In this document: positions 16,851-24,112 of the stretch, piece by piece
Layout of the letters: each line of letters opens with the position of its first letter
Numbering within the stretch: the first letter of the stretch is position 1
NCBI RefSeq assembly: GCF_951801035.1
Contig: NZ_CATOKT010000005.1
Strand: one strand, 5' to 3'
DNA: 64,000 bases
Source of the DNA: Adlercreutzia sp910585575
Lineage (GTDB): Bacteria; Actinomycetota; Coriobacteriia; Coriobacteriales; Eggerthellaceae
Notes under the pieces: model-generated
The model's database searches: none
What the model was told of the DNA's origin: nothing
Seen by the model: only the letters and a program-made list of their open reading frames with translations
Translations under genes and position numbers: made by a program

Positions 16851-17948
16851 TTAGGCTCGCCGCGCCACGAGCACGCGAGGACGGCCCGCCAGATCGTCCA
16901 CGATGCGCACCTGGGTGAACCCCGCCTGCTTGGCCACGGTGGCTGCGGCATCCATATGCCCCTCGTGCAGCTCACAGGCCAGCACGCCCTGGGACTTCAA
17001 GGCGCGAGCCGCCCAGACGACCAAAGGGCGGAACAGGTCAAGGCCGTCGGCGCCACCATCGAGGGCCAGGTTCGGTTCAAAGTCGGCCACTTCCCGAGGA
17101 ATATTCGCCAGCACCGAAGTGGGCACGTAGGGCGGATTCGACACCACCGCATCGAAGGTGCCCATGCGCTTTTCACCGATGCCCGTGCCCAAGCTGCACT
17201 GCAGCACCGCCACCCGATCCTCGAGGCCCAGTGCTTCGATGTTCTCGCGGGCCAGCGCTACGGCTTCGGGAGCGATGTCGGTGGCAATAACGCGCACATC
17301 GGGGTGCTCGTACGCCAGCGAGCAGGCAATGCAGCCGCTGCCCGTGCAAAGGTCGGCCACCAGAAGTGGAGCAGTTGCTACTTCAGGATTCGCAGAGGAC
17401 TCAGCTGAGCCTATGGGGCGTTCGCGCTCCTCGACCGCGTCCGCCTCTTCGACATCCGCAGCGTCAGCTTCACGGAAAGTTTCGGCAGCACGCTGGTTCT
17501 CGGCCAAAGCCTCCTGGGCCTTCCCCAGCGCCTCTTTCAGAGCCTCAACGGCCTCGCTTTCTTGGGCCGCGGCCTCCTCGTTCCAACGGGCTTCGCGCTT
17601 GACCGGATCAGGGAGCGCCGCCAGCACTTCGCTGACCAGCACCTCTGTCTCTGGACGTGGAATAAGCACGCCGGAGCGCACTTTAACGGGAATATAGCGG
17701 AAGGTCACCTCACCGGTGATGTACTGAAGCGGCTCCCCCGCCCCCCGACGTTTCACATAGTCGCGCAAGGTGGCCCGCTCGTCCGACGAGAGGGGTCGAT
17801 CATAGTTCATGAACAAATGCGTGCGGGACAGGCCCGTCGCCTCGGACAACAGCCACTGGGCCGACAGGCGCGGGTTCTCGTCGCCCTTGTCGGCCAGGTA
17901 GCCCTCAGTCCACTCTAGGGCACCTTTGATTGTCCATTCAGCATCCAT
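16851..17948 (-). CDS. prmC: Release factor glutamine methyltransferase with large acidic insert
   Basis: Methylates the Gln of the GGQ motif in release factors; prfA lies just upstream on the same strand. Start placed at the ATG 17948 (MDAEWTI), preceded by AAAGGA; an in-frame upstream ATG at 18050 would add 34 residues with no family resemblance. 365 aa against about 280 usual. Seen: N-terminal helical domain, IPRPETE near residue 95, SAM motif DLCTGSGCIA near 198, and catalytic NPPY near 268. Between residues about 108 and 190 is an Ala/Glu-rich, probably helical insertion not found in typical PrmC. It adds no Cys cluster or known motif. Confidence 0.9.
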   Translation of the reverse strand: MDAEWTIKGALEWTEGYLADKGDENPRLSAQWLLSEATGLSRTHLFMNYDRPLSSDERATLRDYVKRRGAGEPLQYITGEVTFRYIPVKVRSGVLIPRPETEVLVSEVLAALPDPVKREARWNEEAAAQESEAVEALKEALGKAQEALAENQRAAETFREADAADVEEADAVEERERPIGSAESSANPEVATAPLLVADLCTGSGCIACSLAYEHPDVRVIATDIAPEAVALARENIEALGLEDRVAVLQCSLGTGIGEKRMGTFDAVVSNPPYVPTSVLANIPREVADFEPNLALDGGADGLDLFRPLVVWAARALKSQGVLACELHEGHMDAAATVAKQAGFTQVRIVDDLAGRPRVLVARRA

Positions 17949-18144
17949 GCACAGGGTCCTTTGCAGCAATTCTGCCTCAGAGAGGCGGCGAGGTCGTTGG
18001 CGGGGTTCTCTGAACACTAGCTTCTCCGCGCCCGCAGGGCGCACCATCAAAGCATGAAGGAGCGTAGCGCCCGAGCGAAGCGAGTCAGCGAAGCGGGTAC
18101 CCCGACAACGATCTCGCCGCCTCCCGTCAGGGCGAACGGAACTA

Positions 18145-19218
18145 CTAAACAGCCGCTTCCAGCTTCTGCGCGCGATCGGCAGCCTGGAGCGCCGTAATAA
18201 CGTCCTGCAGGTTATCGCCCAGAAGCACGCCGTTGTAGGTAGAGTTGAAACCGATGCGGTGGTCGGTCACGCGGTCCTGAGGGCCGTTGTAGGTGCGAAT
18301 CTTCTCGGAACGGTCGCCGGAGCCAATCTGAGCCAAGCGCTCGGCGCCCTCGGCGGCCTGCTGCTCGGCGAGCATCTTCTCGTAAAGGCGAGCACGCAGC
18401 ACGGCCATAGCGGCGATCTTGTTCTGCAGCTGTGACTTCTGGTCCTGGGACTGCACCACCAAACCCGAAGGGAGGTGCGTGATGCGCACGGCGGAGTCGG
18501 TGGTGTTCACGCACTGACCACCGGGACCACCGGCGCGGTACACATCGATGCGCAAGTCGTTCTCGTTGATCTCCACTTCCACCTCGTCGGCCTCGGGCAG
18601 CACGGCCACGGTGGCCGTGGAGGTGTGGATGCGGCCCTGGCTCTCAGTTTTGGGCACGCGCTGCACGCGGTGCACGCCGGACTCGAACTTCATGACCGAG
18701 TAGACGTGATCGCCCTTCACCTTGAACTGGATTTCCTTGAAGCCGCCGGCCTCGGAGGGCGACGCGTCCATGGTTTCGGTTTTCCAGCCCTGGGTGCTGG
18801 CGAAGCGCTCGTACATCTTGTACAGGTCGCCGGCGAAAATGGCGGCCTCGTCGCCGCCAGCAGCGGCGCGGATCTCGACGATAATGTCCTTCTCGTCGGC
18901 CGGATCGGCCGGGATGAGCATGAACTTGATGTCCTCTTCCAGCTGAGGCAGACGCGCCTCGATGCCGGCAATTTCCTCCTGGGCAAATTCCTTCATGTCG
19001 GCATCGGAGAGCATCTCCTTAGCCGCCTCAAGATCGTCCATGGCCTGCACGTATTCGGCGGCCTTCTTGGCCAGAGGCCCCTGGGAAGCGTACTCCTTCG
19101 CCAGACGGTTGTACTCCTTCTGGTCGGCCAGCACGGCCGGATCGCCCATCTTAGCCTGCAGCTCGTTGTAGGCCTCGATGATCTTCTGGAGCTTTTCTTT
19201 CATATCAGTTTCCTGCAT
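18145..19218 (-). CDS. prfA: Peptide chain release factor 1
   Basis: Recognises UAA/UAG stop codons and triggers peptide release. 357 aa, normal size. Seen: the GGQ motif in RAGGPGGQCVNTTDSAVR near residue 230, and the stop-recognition region before it. Start at ATG 19218 (AAAAGGA 9 nt upstream); an internal ATG five codons later (19203) also has an AGGA and is a real alternative. prmC follows after a 196 nt gap rich in short inverted repeats (for example GCGCCC/GGGCGC at 18029-18043), so co-transcription is likely but not tight. Confidence 0.96.
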   Translation of the reverse strand: MQETDMKEKLQKIIEAYNELQAKMGDPAVLADQKEYNRLAKEYASQGPLAKKAAEYVQAMDDLEAAKEMLSDADMKEFAQEEIAGIEARLPQLEEDIKFMLIPADPADEKDIIVEIRAAAGGDEAAIFAGDLYKMYERFASTQGWKTETMDASPSEAGGFKEIQFKVKGDHVYSVMKFESGVHRVQRVPKTESQGRIHTSTATVAVLPEADEVEVEINENDLRIDVYRAGGPGGQCVNTTDSAVRITHLPSGLVVQSQDQKSQLQNKIAAMAVLRARLYEKMLAEQQAAEGAERLAQIGSGDRSEKIRTYNGPQDRVTDHRIGFNSTYNGVLLGDNLQDVITALQAADRAQKLEAAV

Positions 19219-19305
19219 GGGTGCATCCTTTTGCGTGAAACGGTTAGGTAGGGTAAGCGCCCGAAAGCGCAGCTGACTATTGTAGCAGAACGGGGGCAGC
19301 GCGCA

Positions 19306-20709
19306 CTATACGGAACCGTGTCCGTCGGAGGGCTGCGAGGGAGCCGCCGTCGGCGGTGTCTGGCGCTCGCAATGGCCGCCGGGGCACCGGGAATCGATGT
19401 CGTAGGAACTCCAGGTATGGGGAAGCTTCTTCAGCTGGGCATGGCGCTGGCGCTCTAGCTGCCAATGCTCCTTCAGCACCTTGCCCGCATCACCGGGATG
19501 CTGGCGAATGCTGCGCACCGCCCGTCCCAGATCGGCGTTCATGGTATGGGTAGCCAAAGAAGCCAGCAGCGGCATGAGGAAAACGGTGACGCCACCGGCT
19601 GCCACCAGCACCGATGCCGTTTCCTGGGACATGGCCTCAGCCGACACCGCCACCGTGGTGACGGCCACAATGATGGGCAGCGCCGTGGTGCAGTAGAAGG
19701 CCACGGTCAAACGCTCGCGCACATCCATAGTGCGCGAGTCCTTCCCCAGGGAAAGGGAGACGAAAATAGGCAGGGCGCGCACGAACAGCAGCAATACGAT
19801 GAACAGCACCAAAAGCTCCGGCTCGGAGAACACGGCGCGCACGTCGATCTTGGCCCCCGAGGCCACGAAGAACAACGGCACGAGGAAGCCGTAAGCGATA
19901 GCATTATGCTTCATTTCCATGGTCTGGTTGCCCTCGGGAATGAGGAAGCGCAGGATGAAGCCAGCGGCGAAGGCGCCCAACACAATATCCAAGTCGAACA
20001 CGGCGGAAATAGCCGTCAAGCCGATGAGCAGCAGGTTCACCGAGCGGATGACCATCTGAGCGTTGGTGTTGGCGTTGTCCACAATGAACTTATGAATATA
20101 GGTGCCCACCTTCGCGGCCATTTTCGGGACGGCCGCCGCCAGCAAGGCAATGGCCAAGAACGCAAAGAGGATGACCACCGACTGCCAGGTGGCTCGCGTC
20201 GACAACAGTACCGTCATGGCCAAGATGGGCAGCAGCTCGCCCCAGGTACCGTAGGCGATAATCTCGGTACCCACCCGCGTGCCCAGGATGCCGCGCTCCT
20301 GCAGAATGGGAAGTAAGGTACCCATAGCCGTGGTGGTCAGCGCAATAACGACGGCTATGCCGTCCAGCTCGAACACGGAAAGCGTCGGCCACACGGCCAC
20401 AATAAGGAAGGCCACCAGGAAGGTAACCACCCAGGTAGCGGCACCGCGCTTGCCTTCGGTGCCCGTCAGGTTCTTCGGGGAAATTTCATAGCCGGCCAGC
20501 AGGAACAGGAAAGCAAGCCCCAGATCGGACAGAAGCGAGATGGCGTTGGAAATTTGAATGAGGTTGGCGCCGTGCGGCCCCAGCAGCGCCCCGGCCAGCA
20601 GCAAGAGCACGGTTTCCGGAATGGCCTTGCCGGGAATGAACGACGCAATGATCGGGCACAGCACCGCCACCAAAGAGATAAATGCCAACGAAGTGAGGTC
20701 AACGACCAC
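19306..20709 (-). CDS. CPA2-family cation:proton antiporter
   Basis: 467 aa membrane protein with about 12-13 helices covering residues 5-395 (Na_H_Exchanger/KefB-like). Starts at GTG 20709 with GGGAAG ribosome site. Conserved acidic/charged helix features include VFDLDIVLGAFAAGFILRF and FFVASGAKIDVRAVF, typical of the CPA2 core. The C-terminal tail (about 70 residues) is short, charged and His/Cys-containing, with no TrkA-N or TrkA-C domain, so a cytoplasmic gating domain is missing. Ion (Na+ or K+) unknown. Monocistronic; a TATAGT -10-like box lies at 20749-20754 on the minus strand. Confidence 0.87.
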   Translation of the reverse strand: MVVDLTSLAFISLVAVLCPIIASFIPGKAIPETVLLLLAGALLGPHGANLIQISNAISLLSDLGLAFLFLLAGYEISPKNLTGTEGKRGAATWVVTFLVAFLIVAVWPTLSVFELDGIAVVIALTTTAMGTLLPILQERGILGTRVGTEIIAYGTWGELLPILAMTVLLSTRATWQSVVILFAFLAIALLAAAVPKMAAKVGTYIHKFIVDNANTNAQMVIRSVNLLLIGLTAISAVFDLDIVLGAFAAGFILRFLIPEGNQTMEMKHNAIAYGFLVPLFFVASGAKIDVRAVFSEPELLVLFIVLLLFVRALPIFVSLSLGKDSRTMDVRERLTVAFYCTTALPIIVAVTTVAVSAEAMSQETASVLVAAGGVTVFLMPLLASLATHTMNADLGRAVRSIRQHPGDAGKVLKEHWQLERQRHAQLKKLPHTWSSYDIDSRCPGGHCERQTPPTAAPSQPSDGHGSV

Positions 20710-20954
20710 GGTGCTTCCCTTTCTCGTGCGCGATTTGAGCTAACCCTTACTATACGACGCATCAATAGAAAGAGCCGAGCCACTGACTCAGCGACAACGG
20801 TTTGTTAAAGAGCAACGATGCGTTGCCCACGGTTTCGTATCATTCCTGTGACAGGCCATCAATGAGCCATCTCCTTTTACTATCATCTCAAAGAAGGCGA
20901 AGGGCAGCGGTGCTTCCGCCGGCCCTCCCCTCTACCCAAACTTAGGAGGAAATT

Positions 20955-21263
20955 ATGGCTGAGGTAATTAAGAACGCGGACGAGTTCCAGACCAAGGTGC
21001 TGGATGCCCAGGGCCCGGTGCTCGTTGACTTTTTCGCCACCTGGTGCGGCCCCTGCCGCATGGTGGCCCCCGTCATTGACGAAATTGCCACCGAGAAGGC
21101 TGGCCAGGTGTCCGTGTACAAGGTAGACATCGACGCCACGCCCGACCTGGCCTTTAAGTACCAGGTGTCCAGCGTGCCCACCCTCATCGTCTTTGAGAGC
21201 GGCGCCATCAAGAACCAGACTCTGGGCGCCCAGCCCAAGCAGAACATTCTGGCCATGCTCTAG
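20955..21263 (+). CDS. trxA: Thioredoxin
   Basis: 102 aa. Small cytoplasmic disulfide reductase. The active site WCGPC sits at residue 30 in FFATWCGPCRMVAPVIDEIA, and the cis-proline segment VSSVPTLIVF near residue 70 is intact. Strong ribosome site AGGAGGAA. It is followed after 9 nt by trxB on the same strand, so the pair forms one thioredoxin system operon: TrxB reduces TrxA with NADPH. Confidence 0.97.
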   Translation: MAEVIKNADEFQTKVLDAQGPVLVDFFATWCGPCRMVAPVIDEIATEKAGQVSVYKVDIDATPDLAFKYQVSSVPTLIVFESGAIKNQTLGAQPKQNILAML

Positions 21264-21272
21264 GAGATACCC

Positions 21273-22271
21273 ATGGACGCAAACGAGCCCACCAAAAACC
21301 CCGGTCAAGCCCAGCAAACACCGGCCGAAGGACAGACCATCTACGATGTGGCCATCATCGGTGCGGGACCGGCAGGCCTGACCGCGGCATTGTACGCCTC
21401 ACGCGCTGGGCTCGTTTGCGCCGTTTTCGAGCGCCTCTCCCCGGGCGGCCAATGCGCGCAAACGGAGCATTTGGAGAACTATCCCGGCTACACGCGCTCC
21501 ACCAGCGGCTTCGAGCTGTCCTGGGACATGTACGAGCAGGCCGGCTCTTTCGGCGCCGCTTTCATTATGGAAGACGTCACCTCGGTGGACTTTTCCGCCG
21601 AGCCCAACCAGCTGACCACCCCCTTTGGCACCTATTTCGCCCGCACGGTTATCGTGGCCACGGGCGCGGTGGCAGCTCAGCTGGGGCTGCCCCACGAAGA
21701 GGAACTGCGCGGCCGCGGCGTCTCCTACTGCGCCACCTGCGACGGCAACTTCTTCCGCGATAAGGACGTGGTAGTGGTGGGAGGCGGCAATACGGCCGCG
21801 GCCGACGTCATCTATCTGGCCCGCATCTGCCGCAAGGTGTACCTGGTGCACCGTCGCGACAAGCTGCGCGCCACGGCCATCTACCACGAGCGCCTGCGCG
21901 AGCTGTCCAACGTGGAATTCTGCTGGGACAGCACGCCCGAGGAGTTCCTCACCGAAGACGGTCGCATTTCCGGCCTGCGCATTCGCAACGGCAAAACCGG
22001 AGAAACGCGCGACTTGGACGCATCGGCGGTCTTCATTGCCATTGGCATGAAGCCCTACACCGCTTTTCTGGAAGGCGATCTTGACCTGGACGCGGGCGGT
22101 TACATCATTGCGAGCGCCGACGGCAAAACCGCCATGCCCGGCGTCTTCGCCGCGGGCGATGTGCGTACCAAAGACCTGCGCCAAGTGGTAACCGCCGTAG
22201 CCGACGGCGCCATCTGCGCCGAGCACGCTGCCCAGTTCCTCGAGGCGAAAGAGGCTATTGAGGAAGCTTAG
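21273..22271 (+). CDS. trxB: Thioredoxin reductase
   Basis: 332 aa flavoenzyme passing electrons from NADPH to thioredoxin. FAD motif GAGPAGLTAALYASRAG near residue 30, redox-active CATC in SYCATCDGNFF near residue 151, NADPH motif VVGGGNTAAADVIYLAR near 170, and the C-terminal FAD segment PGVFAAGDVRTKDLRQV near 290. The N-terminal roughly 20 residues are a Gln/Pro-rich extension. Ribosome site GGAGATACCC. Second gene of trxAB. Confidence 0.96.
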   Translation: MDANEPTKNPGQAQQTPAEGQTIYDVAIIGAGPAGLTAALYASRAGLVCAVFERLSPGGQCAQTEHLENYPGYTRSTSGFELSWDMYEQAGSFGAAFIMEDVTSVDFSAEPNQLTTPFGTYFARTVIVATGAVAAQLGLPHEEELRGRGVSYCATCDGNFFRDKDVVVVGGGNTAAADVIYLARICRKVYLVHRRDKLRATAIYHERLRELSNVEFCWDSTPEEFLTEDGRISGLRIRNGKTGETRDLDASAVFIAIGMKPYTAFLEGDLDLDAGGYIIASADGKTAMPGVFAAGDVRTKDLRQVVTAVADGAICAEHAAQFLEAKEAIEEA

Positions 22272-22429
22272 GGCAACCACCGCGCCCCATCCCAGGGCCG
22301 CAACCCGGCACGCCCTCCTCTATGGCAACGATTCTTGACCGATAGCCCGATTCGCACCCGATGTGAATGTGCACACGGGCGGACGGCTGCTCGCGCACCG
22401 TCCAATTGCTAACGACATAGCCACTCTTA

Positions 22430-22452
22430 GCCCCCGCAAGCGGGGGCCTTCT
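22430..22452 (+). terminator. Terminator of trxAB
   Basis: Stem GCCCCCGC / GCGGGGGC with a 2 nt nominal loop, followed by CTTCTTG. The remainder of the 22272-22615 gap holds only a -10-like TATAAT at 22516-22521 for the next gene and no other supported feature. Confidence 0.6.
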
Positions 22453-22515
22453 TGTGCCAGTGGCGGACAAGGGAATGCATTCTTTCGGGAATCTCTGGCG
22501 CTGCGGCTTCTTTGC

Positions 22516-22521
22516 TATAAT
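22516..22521 (+). promoter_or_regulatory. -10 box before the zinc-ribbon membrane protein
   Basis: Perfect TATAAT 95 bp upstream of the gene start; the -35 region is poor. Confidence 0.35.
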
Positions 22522-22615
22522 ATGTCATCGTGTCATCGATGATGGTGGCACAAGCACTGATCAGGTTTTTCACGCGCTTACGCGTTGGATGGCCCCAAAC
22601 GAAGAAGAGGTTTCT

Positions 22616-23119
22616 ATGAGCGAGCTTTTGTCGCAGCTGTGGACCCCCGAAATGCAGGCGGCATTTACCGTCGTCGTGGTACTGCTGGTTATCCTGTATG
22701 TCCTGTCTATTGTATGGGTGGTGCGCGACGCCTACATGCGTGGTGCCCAGTGGTATATTTGGGCCGTCGTGGCCCTGGTGCCGGTGCTCGGTCTTATTGC
22801 CTACTGCCTGCTGCGTCCGCCTCTGCTGCAGCTCGATCGCGATGAGCAGGAGCTGGAAATCGCCCTCAAGCAGCGTCAGCTTATGAAGTACGGCGAGTGC
22901 GCTACCTGCGGCTATCCCGTTGAGGCCGACTACGTGCTGTGTCCCAACTGCCACACTCAGCTGAAGAACCTCTGCATCCGCTGCAACCATGCGCTTGAGC
23001 CCTCCTGGACGGTGTGCCCCTACTGCGCCACCCCCGTAGGCGCTCCCGCTCCGCAGCGCCAGCGCCGCGCTCCCGGCAGCGCCCCCCGCGGCCAGCGCCC
23101 CAGCGCCCCGCGTTCGTAA
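22616..23119 (+). CDS. Membrane protein with two zinc ribbons
   Basis: 167 aa, start at ATG 22616 in the context GAAGAAGAGG. Two membrane helices (residues 14-36 and 46-66) are followed by a charged linker and two rubredoxin-like zinc ribbons: CATCGYPVEADYVLCPNC near residue 98 and CIRCNHALEPSWTVCPYC near residue 121. The tail is Arg/Pro/Ala-rich and probably disordered. Family function is unknown; zinc-ribbon membrane proteins of this kind are common in Actinobacteria and Firmicutes. It stands alone before a strong terminator and a 1 kb repeat-rich gap. Confidence 0.8.
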   Translation: MSELLSQLWTPEMQAAFTVVVVLLVILYVLSIVWVVRDAYMRGAQWYIWAVVALVPVLGLIAYCLLRPPLLQLDRDEQELEIALKQRQLMKYGECATCGYPVEADYVLCPNCHTQLKNLCIRCNHALEPSWTVCPYCATPVGAPAPQRQRRAPGSAPRGQRPSAPRS

Positions 23120-23256
23120 CAGCGACGCGCTCCTAGCTGCGGCAGAATCTTAGCTGTGGCCAGTGCCTAACGCACCGCGTTCGTAGCTGCGGCGGGTTCG
23201 TGCCAGCCGCGCATTCACGAAGCACGCTTGCTGCGTATCTCCACCAGAAGCATCTA

Positions 23257-23282
23257 GGGTCCGGAACTTCCGGACCCTTTTG
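23257..23282 (+). terminator. Terminator of the zinc-ribbon gene
   Basis: Perfect 9 bp stem GGGTCCGGA / TCCGGACCC, 3 nt loop, then CTTTTG. Confidence 0.85.
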
Positions 23283-23294
23283 TTTGCTCGCCGC

Positions 23295-23530
23295 TGCTTG
23301 GTCAAATTTCGCCTGAGGCGGAGGTTATGCCTAACCGCTAGCCTTCTGATTGATCGCTGCCCATTTCGACCGGTCACCACACTTCTGGCTGGTCGCTGCT
23401 CATTTCGGTTGCTCGCCGCCTCTTGTACTTGGCCGCCGCCCTTTCCGTTTGGTCACCGTCCTATTCACTTGGCCGTCTCCATTGCTTGGTCGTTGCCGCT
23501 TGGTCAAATATCGCTTGAAGCGGGGCTTTT
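23295..23530. repeat. Degenerate tandem array of roughly 20 bp units
   Basis: About ten diverged units of the type GGTCGCCGCCCTTTCGCTT run head to tail (for instance beginning at GGTCACCAC, GGTCGCTGC, GGCCGCCGC, GGTCACCGT, GGCCGTCTC, GGTCGTTGC). The unit is loose (substitutions and 1-5 bp length changes). No open frame here has a ribosome site or family similarity. Confidence 0.55.
23300..23330 (+). repeat. Copy 1 of the GGTCAAAT...GCGGGG...TTTTGC element
   Basis: Most diverged copy (GGTCAAATTTCGCCTGAGGC...). Consensus of the five copies: GGTC, AAAT(A/T)TCG, C(T/C)(C/T)GAGGCGGGG, then TTTTGC. Confidence 0.5.
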
Positions 23531-23532
23531 GT
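23502..23532 (+). repeat. Copy 2 of the element (plus orientation)
   Basis: GGTCAAATATCGCTTGAAGC followed by GGGGCTTTTGT. Paired in inverted orientation with copy 5 at 23719-23748. Confidence 0.65.
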
Positions 23533-23550
23533 TTGAGAATTGAGTTTTAA

Positions 23551-23581
23551 GGTCGCAAATGCCTCGAGGCGGGGATTTTGC
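23551..23581 (+). repeat. Copy 3 of the element (plus orientation)
   Basis: GGTCGCAAATGCCTCGAGGC followed by GGGGATTTTGC. Paired in inverted orientation with copy 4 at 23669-23699. Confidence 0.7.
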
Positions 23582-23615
23582 ATGGCTTTCAAGGGTGCTA
23601 TCAGTCCATTTTGAT

Positions 23616-23666
23616 GGAAAGCGCCCTCTATTTGGCCATTTCACTACCAAATAGAGGGCGCTTTCC
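23616..23666. repeat. Perfect 20 bp inverted repeat at the centre of the repeat element
   Basis: GGAAAGCGCCCTCTATTTGG (23616-23635) and its exact reverse complement (23647-23666) enclose an 11 nt loop. It forms the tip of a larger imperfect inverted repeat spanning about 23500-23750. No U-tract follows, so it is not a simple terminator. Confidence 0.85.
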
Positions 23667-23668
23667 GC

Positions 23669-23699
23669 GCAAAACCCCCGCCTCGAGCGATATTCGACC
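23669..23699 (-). repeat. Copy 4 of the element (minus orientation)
   Basis: On the minus strand GGTCGAATATCGCTCGAGGC followed by GGGGGTTTTGC; 25 of 31 positions agree with copy 3 by eye. Confidence 0.7.
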
Positions 23700-23718
23700 T
23701 TAGTCGCGCAATTTCGAA

Positions 23719-23748
23719 CAAAAGTCCCGCCTCGCTCACTTTTTGACC
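23719..23748 (-). repeat. Copy 5 of the element (minus orientation)
   Basis: On the minus strand GGTCAAAAAGTGAGCGAGGC followed by GGGACTTTTGT. Together with copies 2-4 it makes the outer arms of the inverted structure. Confidence 0.6.
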
Positions 23749-23769
23749 AGATCCAGAGAGGCAAGTGCG

Positions 23770-23956
23770 GGCACGATCATCGCGGTTGTCGTGATGATCG
23801 AGATTGTCGTAACGATAGTGCTGATCGAGACTGTCGCAGAGATTGCAATGATCGTTGCGGTTGAGATTTTCGCGATTGTCGTGGTGATTGCGGCGATCGC
23901 AGTGAGCGTGATGTCTCGAGTGTCTCGAGTGTCTCGAGTGTCTCGAGTGTCTCGAT
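23770..23956. repeat. Degenerate GATTGTCG minisatellite ending in five 9 bp repeats
   Basis: 23770-23910 is a low-complexity run of GATTGTCG/GATCGAG/GTGATGATC-like words. It grades into five head-to-tail copies of TGTCTCGAG (23912-23956, the last ending in T). Any reading frame through it gives meaningless VSR or ETL repeats. Confidence 0.75.
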
Positions 23957-23967
23957 TATCGCGGAGG

Positions 23968-24011
23968 TCATGACAGGCACCATCAACGCATAGCTTTGGC
24001 GCCTGTCATGA
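23968..24011. repeat. Inverted repeat beside the minisatellite
   Basis: TCATGACAGGC (23968-23978) and GCCTGTCATGA (24001-24011), 11 bp perfect with 22 nt between, followed by a run of eight C. It could end the panF transcript arriving from the right, but no U-tract is present. Confidence 0.45.
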
Positions 24012-24112
24012 TCACCCCCCCCGAAGCGGCCTTCACAATGCCATTCAGGCAAGCGCTGAGACATCATTCCTGAGCAGGTCTGAGGACACCAATCTTGAAA
24101 GCCGCCGCTGAA

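Noticed and set aside
23502..23748. CRISPR array
   Set aside because: The repeats are few, imperfect, in both orientations and without uniform spacers; no cas genes nearby.
23743..24067. Short frames reading VSRVSR or ETLETL repeats in the panF downstream gap
   Set aside because: They only translate the 9 bp minisatellite; composition is meaningless and no ribosome site is present.
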